A DNA stretch of 14,783 bases from the NCBI GenBank assembly GCA_021166835.1, contig JAJPEN010000011.1:1-14783 (forward strand), given 5' to 3'. A model generated the notes under the pieces. The model ran no database searches, had not been told where the DNA came from, and saw only the letters and a list, made by a program, of their open reading frames with translations. Shown piece by piece: positions 7,214-14,334 of the stretch (position 1 is its first letter; every line of letters starts with the position of its first letter). A program made the position numbers and the translations under genes. The stretch is from Burkholderiaceae bacterium (GTDB lineage Bacteria; Pseudomonadota; Gammaproteobacteria; Burkholderiales; Burkholderiaceae).

Positions 7214-7822
7214 TCAGGTGTGCGCGATCACGGACGTCGCCCTTCTGAGCTGCCCGAGGATCAAGTTCTTTGCTTTCTCCACACGCCAAGCCTTGATGCG
7301 TCGCTGCAGTGTTCGCAGCTGCGCTTTGCTTGCGTAAGCGTCGGGCACGATCTGCGCGAGGCGGTCCTGTTGCGGAACGTCGGCATGTTGGTGGCCGCGG
7401 CCATCATCGGGCGGTCCAGCAGACGTCGCGCTGAGAGGTCACTCAGCAATTGCTGAGCCGCCCGAACGTTGCGCAACCGCAGCACAGGATCGAGTCCATC
7501 GAACGGGACCTTGAGCTTCGACTTGACCGCTTCGCTCACGCATGGCAACGCAAGCAGCCGGTCGCAGGGCGTTGCCGGCGGGTGGTACGTCTTGCTGCCT
7601 TGCAATAGTCGAAGACGGTCTGGTTCATGAACGCGCTGTCGTTGTCAGTGTCCACGCCGAGCATCACGAAGGGCACATCGGCCACGGCGATTGCTATGGC
7701 TTCGACGACGAGGGACTGGTTGCGTACCGGCATGGCGATGCACTCCGTCCAATCGCGGGCGATGTCGGTTAGCACCAAGCTGTGGACGAAGTCGTCATTG
7801 GTCTTTGCTCCGCTACACGATC
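7214..7822 (-). pseudogene. Decayed DDE (integrase-core) transposase
   Basis: Three frame-displaced pieces read in order on the minus strand. The first (about 7822-7580) has DDFVHSLVLTDIARDWTEC and VMLGVDTDNDSAFMNQ, the catalytic-core strands carrying the first two acidic residues of the retroviral-integrase fold. The usual spelling of the second is DTDNGSEF, so it has also mutated. The second (about 7590-7440) has TYHPPATPCDRLLALP and LDPVLRLRNVRAAQQLL. The third (about 7349-7214) has KAQLRTLQRRIKAWRVEKAK. In intact relatives roughly 80 residues, including the third catalytic Glu, lie between the first two pieces; here they are gone. The N-terminal DNA-binding part is also missing and is replaced by an alcohol dehydrogenase fragment. 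The element is dead. I place it among integrase-type transposases of the IS481/ISNCY sort but cannot name the IS. Confidence 0.8.
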
Positions 7823-7823
7823 G

Positions 7824-7934
7824 TCATGAGCTTTTCTTCCTGCGGATCAGCGCATCGTTGGGCCCGACGTCGGGGATCGGTTTGTCGGCCAGTTCGATGC
7901 GGTCTGGCTCGACGAACACGGCTGCTCTCATCAT
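7824..7934 (-). pseudogene. Truncated alcohol dehydrogenase copy, N-terminal 30 residues
   Basis: From the ATG at 7934 the frame reads MMRAAVFVEPDRIEL and continues to GPNDALIR, nearly identical to residues 4-34 of the dehydrogenase at 3884-4984 (one Gly-to-Asp change). It then runs into foreign sequence RKKSS and a stop at 7824-7826. The upstream ATG of the intact gene has become ACG here, but the ATG-ATG pair is kept, as is a GGAG-like element altered to AAGGAGTTTTC. The break coincides with the transposase remnant, so an insertion or recombination event removed the rest. The catalytic zinc cysteine and everything beyond are absent. Confidence 0.85.
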
Positions 7935-8048
7935 CGCGGGCGTGAAAACTCCTTGATCGGCAAATCGATAGACCGAGTTGCGAAATCACGGCCATGTCGG
8001 TGGCACCGGAATGCCGGCGCTCATGACCGCAGCGCCCGTCATCGGTCT
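7841..8048. repeat. Direct repeat copy 2: alcohol dehydrogenase 5' end plus leader
   Basis: Second copy of the 208-base repeat at 4882-5089, in the same orientation, about 2.96 kb away. It bounds a segment holding the phosphohexomutase fragment, pyruvate kinase and the transposase remnant. The divergence of about 8% argues against a very recent duplication; a paralogue or an older transfer is more likely. Confidence 0.9.
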
Positions 8049-8075
8049 GATCGAACCTGAAACGCGCCTGGCCGC

Positions 8076-8123
8076 TACGTGACCGAAACGTAATCGGCCG
8101 AACACTTTCGTGTAGGGCACGAA
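8076..8123. promoter_or_regulatory. Two adjacent inverted repeats upstream of the secreted Met/His protein
   Basis: TACGT-N7-ACGTA (8076-8080 and 8088-8092) and TTCGTG-N5-CACGAA (8107-8112 and 8118-8123) lie 85-130 bases before the start of the plus-strand gene at 8208, just outside the duplicated leader. Spacing and symmetry suit binding sites for dimeric regulators. I recognise no specific regulator and see no clear -35/-10 boxes, so this is a candidate only. Confidence 0.3.
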
Positions 8124-8207
8124 GGCGCAATTTGGCGGCATCGGCGCGTTGCCGCCGACCCGGTTTCGACTCACGGGTCCACCCGAGTCCGACAGGAGGT
8201 TCGTGTC

Positions 8208-8564
8208 ATGCACAGGTTTCTAGTGTTTTCGGTCGCGATTGCGGTAACCGCTCCGGTCTTTGCGGGTCCCGATTCGACGTTCATGAACGCGCCAGACCTC
8301 TCGCAAGCCCAACAACGAAGCGGAATTCAGTACCTCCCGATCGGAGAAGGCTCCGCATACCCGCCGGAGAATCAGTTACCGGCTTCAGGCAAGGCGATGA
8401 CGCATCGCGGCGCCAACATGCCGGGCGGTCAGGGCGAAATGCCCGATCACCCGCATACGTCGGCATCGCCCGACCCGGGCAAAACGATGATGCACCGTGG
8501 CGCGAACATGCCGGGCGGCCAAGGCGAAATGCCGGACCATCCGCATCAACAACCGAAACGATAG
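8208..8564 (+). CDS. Small exported protein with tandem Met/His repeats
   Basis: A 118-residue protein I do not recognise. The start is well supported: AGGAGG stands eight bases before the ATG. Residues 1-19 form a Sec signal peptide (positively charged N-end, hydrophobic core VFSVAIAVTAPVFA, Ala-X-Ala cleavage before Gly20), so the mature protein is periplasmic or secreted. After a spacer rich in Pro, Ser and Gln there are two 23-residue repeats, residues 61-83 and 91-113, 21 of 23 identical, each ending in HRGANMPGGQGEMPDHPH. Each repeat carries several Met and three His, so metal binding (copper or similar) is a reasonable guess but is inference. It is the only intact plus-strand gene in the window, and a hairpin follows the stop. 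The multicopper oxidase 4 kb away is the only contextual hint of copper. No enzyme motif is visible. Confidence 0.85.
   Translation: MHRFLVFSVAIAVTAPVFAGPDSTFMNAPDLSQAQQRSGIQYLPIGEGSAYPPENQLPASGKAMTHRGANMPGGQGEMPDHPHTSASPDPGKTMMHRGANMPGGQGEMPDHPHQQPKR
8388..8546 (+). repeat. Two 69-bp coding repeats with a 90-bp period
   Basis: Units 8388-8456 and 8478-8546 encode GKAMTHRGAN... and GKTMMHRGAN..., followed by the same MPGGQGEMPDHPH. The protein copies differ at two positions, while the DNA differs at more sites, mostly third codon positions. The repeat is therefore not brand new, and its protein sequence seems to be under purifying selection. Confidence 0.85.
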
Positions 8565-8583
8565 ACGCACAGGAGTGGCTGCA

Positions 8584-8624
8584 GCACCGATACCGAGCGC
8601 CTTTCGCCCGCTCGGTTTCGGTGC
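8584..8624. terminator. Long hairpin between convergent genes
   Basis: GCACCGA-T-ACCGAGCG, a 9-base loop, then CGCTCGGT-T-TCGGTGC: a 15-bp stem with one internal T-T mismatch, beginning 20 bases after the stop of the secreted-protein gene. On the minus strand the same stem lies about 70 bases after the end of the MgtC-like gene, so it could serve both convergent genes. There is no T-run, so termination would rely on stem strength or Rho. Confidence 0.6.
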
Positions 8625-8692
8625 GCCCCCGGATGTCCTCCAGGGGGGCGGGTTCGTCGCGCTTCCACGGTTCCTGCGAGCCGGTGCGGCGC

Positions 8693-9939
8693 TCAAGTCG
8701 CGAGAACTGCTCCGAGCGCGCCTCCGGCCAGCATGGCGCCGAGCGGGACAATGCAGCGCCGCAGGAGCCGGCTGCCACCGACTACGGCGATCACGCCCAG
8801 TTTGAAAACCCCATTTGCCGAAACCGCTATTGCAATGGCGATGGTGGCCTGCGACGCGGATACCTCACCCAGGCCGTAGAGCCGCAGGTTCGTGAGCGAG
8901 ATGGCGTCCACGTCGAGCAGCCCGCTGATGGATGCCGCGATGTAGATGCCTTCGCTACCCCAGCACGAGGGGCGTACAGCGCGCCGAAGCCGAGGGCAAC
9001 GCGCAACTCGGTGGGGTTGGTAACCCGGGGGATACCGAGTTCCTGTGCCCCGCCTGTCGGTCTCCGGGCGGCGACGAACGCCGCCGAGCCCGCAGCAAGC
9101 GCCCCTCCGAGAACGGGTGCCAGCGTGGACAACATCGTCGGGGCCACCACCGACGCGAGAACGCCCAGGCGCAGCAGCAGGACCAGGTTTGCCGTGAGGA
9201 TCACGTCGAAGGCGAGTGCTATCGATGACGCCCCGTCGCGCGCATGACGCGAATACGTGACGGTCGTGGCGGTGCTGGAGACCAGGCCGCCGAACAGGCC
9301 CAGCAGAAGTGCGCCGTGTTGCCGACCGAAAAGGTGCAGGGCGACATAGCCGGCAAGCGAAAGGCCGCTGATGAGAACGACCATCGACCAGATGTGCCAG
9401 GGGTTCAGCGCAGCGTACGGGCCGTAGCCTCGATTCGGTAGCAGTGGCAAGACGACGAACGCCACCACGGCGAACTGCAGGATCGAGACCAGATCACGCT
9501 GTTCCAGCTTGCGTGCCACCCCGGAGAGCTCGGCCTTGAAATGCAGTAACAGCGTGACGAAGATTGAGAGGATGACCGCGACGCGCACATGCCCGGCCAT
9601 CACCAGCGCGCCGAGCAGGTAGCAGGCGATCACGGCAGCGATCGTCGTCGTGCCGGAATCCACGTCGTGGAAGGCTTCGTGATGGTGATAGTAGGCTGCG
9701 ACGATCATGAACGCGATCGCGCCCAGCCCGACCGCCAGTATCGAAGGCGCCGAAAACGCTTGCGCCCGCGCAGCGGCAACCGCGCCCGTGAGCGACACCA
9801 GTGCACAAGTGCGCAATCCGGCCTTGGCGCTCGGCTTGCGCTCGCGCTCGAGCCCGACGAGCAGGCCGATCGCAAGCGCGATCAGGTAGCCGGGCAGGTG
9901 AGCGGTGTCCTGCCCTGCAAGCCAGGTGAAATCGATCAC
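8693..9939 (-). pseudogene. MgtC/SapB-DUF4010 membrane protein, frameshifted
   Basis: A polytopic inner-membrane protein. The N-terminal part has the MgtC-like pattern ALAIGLLVGLERER and AGLRTCALVSLTGAV (about 21-54); then follow many hydrophobic segments and the DUF4010 half with GLFGGLVSSTATTVTYSRHA (214-233). The initial frame from the GTG at 9939 fails after FGALYA (residue 323, base about 8971) and would run in nonsense to 8827. In another frame family-like sequence resumes as GSEGIYIAASISGLLDVDAI and ends at 8693, for about 415 residues in all, close to the expected size. One missing base would explain it, though the junction also looks a few residues short, so a small deletion is possible. 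It may be a sequencing error or a real inactivation. The function of this family is poorly defined; links to Mg2+ or membrane stress are from related MgtC proteins. It starts 73 bases after the cardiolipin synthase gene. Confidence 0.8.
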
Positions 9940-10012
9940 CGCAGGGCGGACCGTCGAAGCCGCGCAGCGACGGGGAGGAGCACCGCCGACCGGGAATGCC
10001 GTACGGCTCTGT

Positions 10013-11098
10013 TTACAACCATCGACGCGCCCACCAACCGATCGATTCGGCGACGCGCCGCGGCCACTTTCTCTGGCTCCATGCGTGGGCGCGTATCGGC
10101 TCGGCTTCGCACAGGTCCGCGAGGAAGCTCTCCGCCAGCAAGGCGTTCAATTCTCCGGATTCATCGATCAAGTTCAGCTCGTCATTGACGAAAAGACTTC
10201 GATAGTCGAGGTTGGCGGTACCGACGGTCGCCCACTGGTCGTCCACGAGCAGCGTTTTTGCGTGGAGAACCCGAGGAGCGTACTCGAAGATCCGCACGCC
10301 GCAGGACAGCAGGCGGGAATAGGCCGCACGAGCCGCCCACTGGGCCAGCGGCACATCGCTTTTTCCGGGGACGAGCAGCAGGACGTCGACGCCACGCATC
10401 GCTGCCTCGCGCATCAGTCGCTGGGTGCGGCTGTCGGGCACGAAGTACGGAGTGGTTACCCAGATGCGCGAGCGCGCCGCGATCATCGTGTCATGGAGGA
10501 CGCACCGCAGCCGGTGGCGGCATGCGCGCGAGCGATTCGGCAGCAGCCATAGCGAGCCGGTCACCGGTGGCAGCCAGTCGGGTGGGACGTCGCGGTAGCA
10601 GTCGAAAACCATCGCAGCCGCGGCAGCCGGTTCGCCGACGAACCGAACGTGCGTATCGCGCCAGCGGCCGGACCCGAACGACCGCAGCGAACTGGCGGCA
10701 TGGACATTGAAGCCTCCGACATACGCGATCGCCTCGTCCACGACGAGCAGCTTCCGATGGTTGCGTCGGTTGATTGCAAGCGGCCGACGTACGCTCCAGG
10801 GCCGGCTCCACTCGAAGTGAACTCCGCCCGCCCGAAGTCGCTCGATATCCGCATTCGAGAGATCGCGTCCGGAACCGAGGTGATCGACGCGCAATCGCAC
10901 GTCCAGACCTCTCGTGGCGCAACGGGCCGACGTATCGACGAATTGCCGGCCTACCGGGTCGGAAGTGAAGATGTAGCTCTCGAACCGAACGCTTCGCTGC
11001 GCGCACTCGATGTCGCGCAGCATGTCGTCGAACAGGAGATCGCCCTCGATGTAGGCGCTCGACAGCCCCGACGCCCCGCCCCCTGGCTCGATGGGCAT
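10013..11098 (-). CDS. clsB: Cardiolipin synthase B-type phospholipase D protein
   Basis: PLD-superfamily phosphatidyltransferase that makes cardiolipin at the inner membrane. Both HKD catalytic motifs are intact: NHRKLLVVDEAIAYVGGFN (His114, Lys116, Asp121) and LHAKTLLVDDQWATVGTANLD (His279, Lys281, Asp286). The 361-residue length and the lack of N-terminal transmembrane helices fit ClsB (YbhO) rather than ClsA; a broader PLD role cannot be excluded. The start at 11098 has AGGGG about ten bases upstream, an acceptable but not strong site. It is followed by the MgtC-like gene. With the cyclopropane synthase this is the second phospholipid-modifying enzyme in the window. Confidence 0.9.
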   Translation of the reverse strand: MPIEPGGGASGLSSAYIEGDLLFDDMLRDIECAQRSVRFESYIFTSDPVGRQFVDTSARCATRGLDVRLRVDHLGSGRDLSNADIERLRAGGVHFEWSRPWSVRRPLAINRRNHRKLLVVDEAIAYVGGFNVHAASSLRSFGSGRWRDTHVRFVGEPAAAAAMVFDCYRDVPPDWLPPVTGSLWLLPNRSRACRHRLRCVLHDTMIAARSRIWVTTPYFVPDSRTQRLMREAAMRGVDVLLLVPGKSDVPLAQWAARAAYSRLLSCGVRIFEYAPRVLHAKTLLVDDQWATVGTANLDYRSLFVNDELNLIDESGELNALLAESFLADLCEAEPIRAHAWSQRKWPRRVAESIGWWARRWL

Positions 11099-11137
11099 CG
11101 GGTTCTCGCCCCTGATTTGTCGTCGGAGACCGGGGGA

Positions 11138-11163
11138 ATCGGAGAGCGACTCCCCGCTCCGAT
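11138..11163. repeat. Imperfect hairpin upstream of the cardiolipin synthase gene
   Basis: ATCGGAG (11138-11144) and CTCCGAT (11157-11163) are complementary 7-base arms with a 12-base spacer, in which AGCG and CGCT can extend the stem through a small bulge. It lies 40 bases before the cardiolipin synthase start and just after the possible small ORF on the minus strand. Attenuator, terminator or chance; no T-run. Confidence 0.25.
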
Positions 11164-11169
11164 CGGCTA

Positions 11170-11361
11170 TCAGGACTCGAGAGCGTGATCGGGCCCGTAC
11201 AGCCGATGGGCCGACTCACGCTCGGCTCGCGTCGCTTGGGATGCTTCGCGCCGAATCTGCTCTCGCGTCGTTGAGGATGCCGACGCCTCCTTCGCCGCGA
11301 CGAATTCGAACGAACCCGCAATGCTCCCGGCGCGCTGTGCGGCCTGCAGTTCAGCGGCCAC
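11170..11361 (-). CDS. Possible small protein of unknown function
   Basis: A 63-residue frame from a GTG at 11361, chosen because AAAGGAG stands eight bases before it. The frame is open further to an ATG at 11463 (97 residues), but that start has no good ribosome binding site. The protein is Ala-, Glu- and Arg-rich (AAELQAAQRAGSIAG, TREQIRREASQATRAERESA) and probably helical, with no signal peptide or known motif. It vaguely recalls the DUF4148 type of small proteobacterial proteins in its AELQAAQRAG segment, but lacks their secretion signal, so I do not assign it. It may be a chance frame. It lies between the methyltransferase gene and the cardiolipin synthase gene on the same strand. Confidence 0.3.
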   Translation of the reverse strand: MAAELQAAQRAGSIAGSFEFVAAKEASASSTTREQIRREASQATRAERESAHRLYGPDHALES

Positions 11362-11576
11362 TTTCGCTACTCCTTTCAGTTCATGGTCCGCAACATCGGT
11401 TGCTGCGTGTGACGCGTTTCGGACATCACGGTCACGACTGTAGCGATGCATCCCCAACCGCAAGGTTTCACGACGATTACATCCGAATCATGTTTCCAAC
11501 GTACATGTCCCCGAGCAAATGCGCATCGTTGCTCAACCCGCAATCCATCAACCCTCTCTCGCCGGAGTAGCGTCGG

Positions 11577-12392
11577 CTACTTGCGCCCGATCGCGATGTT
11601 CGACGACATCGGGAAGACCAGTTCATCTCCACTGAGAAACGTCTCTACCGCAGCCCGTGTGTCCCGGACGATCGCGTCGATCAGCGCTGCCCGCCGGGGT
11701 TCGTTCACCGCTGCGAACGCCGGCACGGAAGTCGCGGCGCCCAAGACCGTAAACGCGACGAAGCGCTCGGGCGAAGGAAGTCGAACCTCGTGCGACCGCG
11801 GTATTACCTGTACGTGGCAGAAGTTCGCCCCGACAAGCAGGCGCTCCAGCTCATGTGCGCTCCCGAGCGAGAAGGACAATGCAACGTCGGCGATCTCTGC
11901 GTTCAGGTGCCGCACCGTCGCGCGGAACAGCGATTCGTACAGAGGATGGCGGTCCAGCGACTGCCAGACGCTAATGGCGGTCCTTCCCCCCGCAACGAGC
12001 ACCCGGCGCATCTCGCGAAGCGCTTGCTCCCGATCGGCGAAGAACTGCAGTCCCTGCTGGCACAAGACGACATCGAAAGCGCCGTCGGATAACTGCGGCG
12101 CAAGGGCATCACCTTGCAACCACTCGATTGGCGCCCCGCTGGGTGGGTCGAGCGAGCGTGCCACAGCGAGCATGCCCGGATTGATGTCGAGGCCGATCAC
12201 CTTTCCTCGCTCGCCCACGATCGGGGCGACCTGCCGCGCGACACTCCCGGTTCCGCAGGCGAGATCCAGCACTCGCTCGCCGCTTCCTGGCGAGGCGTAG
12301 TCGAGCAGAATGCGTGTCCAGGGATCGGCGATCGTCCTGCCGAGATATTCCTCGTAGATGCGCGCCGGATCGGATTGCGCTGGCTCTTCCAT
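11577..12392 (-). CDS. Class I SAM-dependent methyltransferase (UbiE-like)
   Basis: A 271-residue Rossmann-fold methyltransferase. The SAM-binding motif I is RVLDLACGTGSVARQ (40-54), followed by the acidic residue in VIGLDINPGML (Asp69 binds the ribose hydroxyls), the motif with GDALAPQLSDGAFDVVLCQQGLQFF, and REMRRVLVAGGRTAIS. This order is that of the Methyltransf_11/UbiE-COQ5 group, but small-molecule, lipid and quinone methyltransferases share it, so the substrate is unknown. TGGAGA lies seven bases before the ATG at 12392. The gene is 118 bases downstream of the multicopper oxidase gene on the same strand and may be read from the same transcript. Confidence 0.88.
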   Translation of the reverse strand: MEEPAQSDPARIYEEYLGRTIADPWTRILLDYASPGSGERVLDLACGTGSVARQVAPIVGERGKVIGLDINPGMLAVARSLDPPSGAPIEWLQGDALAPQLSDGAFDVVLCQQGLQFFADREQALREMRRVLVAGGRTAISVWQSLDRHPLYESLFRATVRHLNAEIADVALSFSLGSAHELERLLVGANFCHVQVIPRSHEVRLPSPERFVAFTVLGAATSVPAFAAVNEPRRAALIDAIVRDTRAAVETFLSGDELVFPMSSNIAIGRK

Positions 12393-12510
12393 TGACGTTC
12401 TCCAGATGAGTCAAGCACGTCCACGTCGGCACACAGAAAACCTGCCGCGCGGTCGCCGCAACCGACGCAACCGACGTCTGGGCGGTCAGCTCGGGTCGAG
12501 CAATCCGTTG

Positions 12511-14172
12511 CTACACCATCACTCTGTAATTGCGCATCATCCCGCCATCCTCGTGCTCGAGCATGTGGCAGTGGTAGAGGAATAGCCCCGGATAGTCGGC
12601 GAAGCGAACGAGGACGCGGACGCGCTCACCAGGCATGACCAGCACGGTATCCTTCCATCCTTCGTCGACGAAGCCCGCGTTGACGGTGCCGCGATAACCG
12701 GCGAAACGGCCCGAAACCGAGCGCTCGATGACACGAAACTGCACGCCGTGCACGTGCATCGAATGGGGCATCGCCATGTCCATGCCCATCATCCCGCTCG
12801 TTGCGTCGTTGCGGAATTCCCAGAGCTCGTGGGTGCCGAGCTTCACGGTCTCGTACGGACTGGCTTCGAGCATCTCGAAGCTTTGCCCGTTGATGCCCCA
12901 GGCCATCATTCCCATCGTGAGTTCGAAAATCTTCGGGCGGTCGGAATTGACGGCCACGCTCGGATCCGGTGATGGCACCCCGGACAGGCGTGCCGGCGGC
13001 GCTGTCTCCTGCGCGCCCGGTGAGCCCTCCTCGACGCGCAGCGCGAGCACCTGGAACGGCGCTGCGTCGGGGAGCGATCCGCGGCCCATCATCATGCCGC
13101 CCATGTTCATTGCGCCTTCGAAGGCGAGGCTTCGCAGCGACAGTTCACTGCCTGCCGGCCAGCGAGCGAAATCGACCCAGAGATCGAGGCGCTCGGCGGG
13201 TGCGAGCATGACGTAGTCACGCCGCACAGGCGCTGCCAGAAGCCCGCCGTCCGTGCCGATCACGATCAGCGGCGAGCCGTCGTGCCAGGCAAGCTTGTAG
13301 ATGCGCGTGTTGGAACCGTTGAGCACTCGCAGGCGATAGGGACGCTGTTCGACCGAGAGGCTGGCGCTGGGTCTGCCGTTGACGAGGATGTCGTCGCCGA
13401 GCACACCCATCATGCGGGCCATCATCGAGCCCATGCCGTCGCGCATCATGCCGCGACCCATCATCCCGCCGCCCATCATGCCGTCGCCCATTATCGGGCG
13501 CCGCTCCCGGTTGTCGGTGGGAGAGCTGTCGAGCAGACTCGACCCCAGGTAGACGAACTGGTTGTTGTCGTCGAAGCTGCGGTCCTGCAGGACGAGCGGA
13601 ATATCGTATCGACCACTGGGCAGCCCGAGCGCTGCTTCCTCGTCGTCGCTGACCAGGAACAGCCCGGTCAGACCGAAGTAGACTTGCGCGCCCGTCCGGC
13701 CATGAGGATGCGGGTGGAACCAGTAGCTGCCCGCTCTGTTCAATACGGTGAACTCGTAGACGTAGCGCTGGCCCGGTGCGATTGCGAACCGCGGGTGCCC
13801 GTCCATCGTGTCCGGGACGTGCAGGCCGTGCCAGTGAATGATCGTCGGCTCCGGCAGTTCGTTGATCAGGTCGATGCGCACGCGCTGGCCGCGCCGCACC
13901 CGGATAATCGGTCCGAGGTACGTGGCGTCGGACGCCTCGAGCGTGCTCGCGTCGCCGCTCAGCACTTTGCCGCGGTAGCGCCATACGCGAGTCGGTGCGC
14001 CCGGACGAAGGGCGACTTCTTCCTGCACCGCGCGCAGTTCCATGTGGACGTCGATGCTTGCGTCCGGCTCTCCCGCGCGTTCGGCGGGTGTGCCCGACTG
14101 CAGTAGCCCAAGAGTGGCTGCGGCTGCAGCGGTGGCAGTGCCGACGACGACGCGTCGCCTCCCAGGGTCCAT
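12511..14172 (-). CDS. CueO-like multicopper oxidase with Met-rich insert
   Basis: A Tat-exported periplasmic laccase-family oxidase, 553 residues. The N-terminus MDPGRRRVVVGTATAAAAA is a twin-arginine signal. All copper ligands are visible. HWHG (113-116), HPHPHG (153-158), His473/His475 in HSMHVHG and the two His of HCH (534-536) serve the trinuclear centre. His470, Cys535, His540 and Met545 (HCHMLEHEDGGM) serve type 1 copper. Between domains 1 and 2, residues 228-256 hold 12 Met among mostly Gly, Arg and Asp, and 355-362 hold five more, as in CueO-type cuprous oxidases that use Met-rich segments to take up Cu(I). Detoxifying Cu(I) oxidation is the likely role; Mn or Fe oxidation is possible. 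AGGAGG lies eight bases before the ATG at 14172. The 37-residue membrane peptide gene ends 32 bases upstream. Confidence 0.95.
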   Translation of the reverse strand: MDPGRRRVVVGTATAAAAATLGLLQSGTPAERAGEPDASIDVHMELRAVQEEVALRPGAPTRVWRYRGKVLSGDASTLEASDATYLGPIIRVRRGQRVRIDLINELPEPTIIHWHGLHVPDTMDGHPRFAIAPGQRYVYEFTVLNRAGSYWFHPHPHGRTGAQVYFGLTGLFLVSDDEEAALGLPSGRYDIPLVLQDRSFDDNNQFVYLGSSLLDSSPTDNRERRPIMGDGMMGGGMMGRGMMRDGMGSMMARMMGVLGDDILVNGRPSASLSVEQRPYRLRVLNGSNTRIYKLAWHDGSPLIVIGTDGGLLAAPVRRDYVMLAPAERLDLWVDFARWPAGSELSLRSLAFEGAMNMGGMMMGRGSLPDAAPFQVLALRVEEGSPGAQETAPPARLSGVPSPDPSVAVNSDRPKIFELTMGMMAWGINGQSFEMLEASPYETVKLGTHELWEFRNDATSGMMGMDMAMPHSMHVHGVQFRVIERSVSGRFAGYRGTVNAGFVDEGWKDTVLVMPGERVRVLVRFADYPGLFLYHCHMLEHEDGGMMRNYRVMV

Positions 14173-14204
14173 GAGATCGACCTCCTGTTTCCGTAGCTAC
14201 GGCC

Positions 14205-14318
14205 CTAGCAGCAGCCCTTGCCGGCGGCCATTCCGAGATGCATGAGCACCATGCCGGCGATGGCGAGCACGACCAGCCCCCCGATGACAGCGAGCACGAC
14301 CACGATTAGCTTGAGCAC
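14205..14318 (-). CDS. 37-residue membrane peptide with GKGCC tail
   Basis: A tiny gene from a GTG at 14318, with GAGG eight bases upstream, to a stop at 14205. The product is one hydrophobic helix (LKLIVVVLAVIGGLVVLAIAG) followed by MVLMHLGMAAGKGCC. The tail brings two or three Met, a His and a terminal Cys pair next to the membrane, a plausible soft-metal site; that function is inference. The frame is open much further upstream, but that part is a shadow of the beta-propeller gene, whose stop lies 16 bases before this GTG. Placement between that gene and the multicopper oxidase (32 bases away) suggests a three-gene transcript. I do not recognise a named family. Confidence 0.65.
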   Translation of the reverse strand: MLKLIVVVLAVIGGLVVLAIAGMVLMHLGMAAGKGCC

Positions 14319-14334
14319 TTCGTTCGCCTCGTCG

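Noticed and set aside
12458..12475. Tandem 9-mer GCAACCGAC x2 between the oxidase and methyltransferase genes
   Set aside because: Only two short units with no further structure; likely chance or slippage.
13282..14106. Plus-strand frame with a His/Ala-rich run opposite the multicopper oxidase
   Set aside because: The His-rich run is the reverse reading of the oxidase Met-rich segment (ATG read as CAT), not an independent metal-binding protein.
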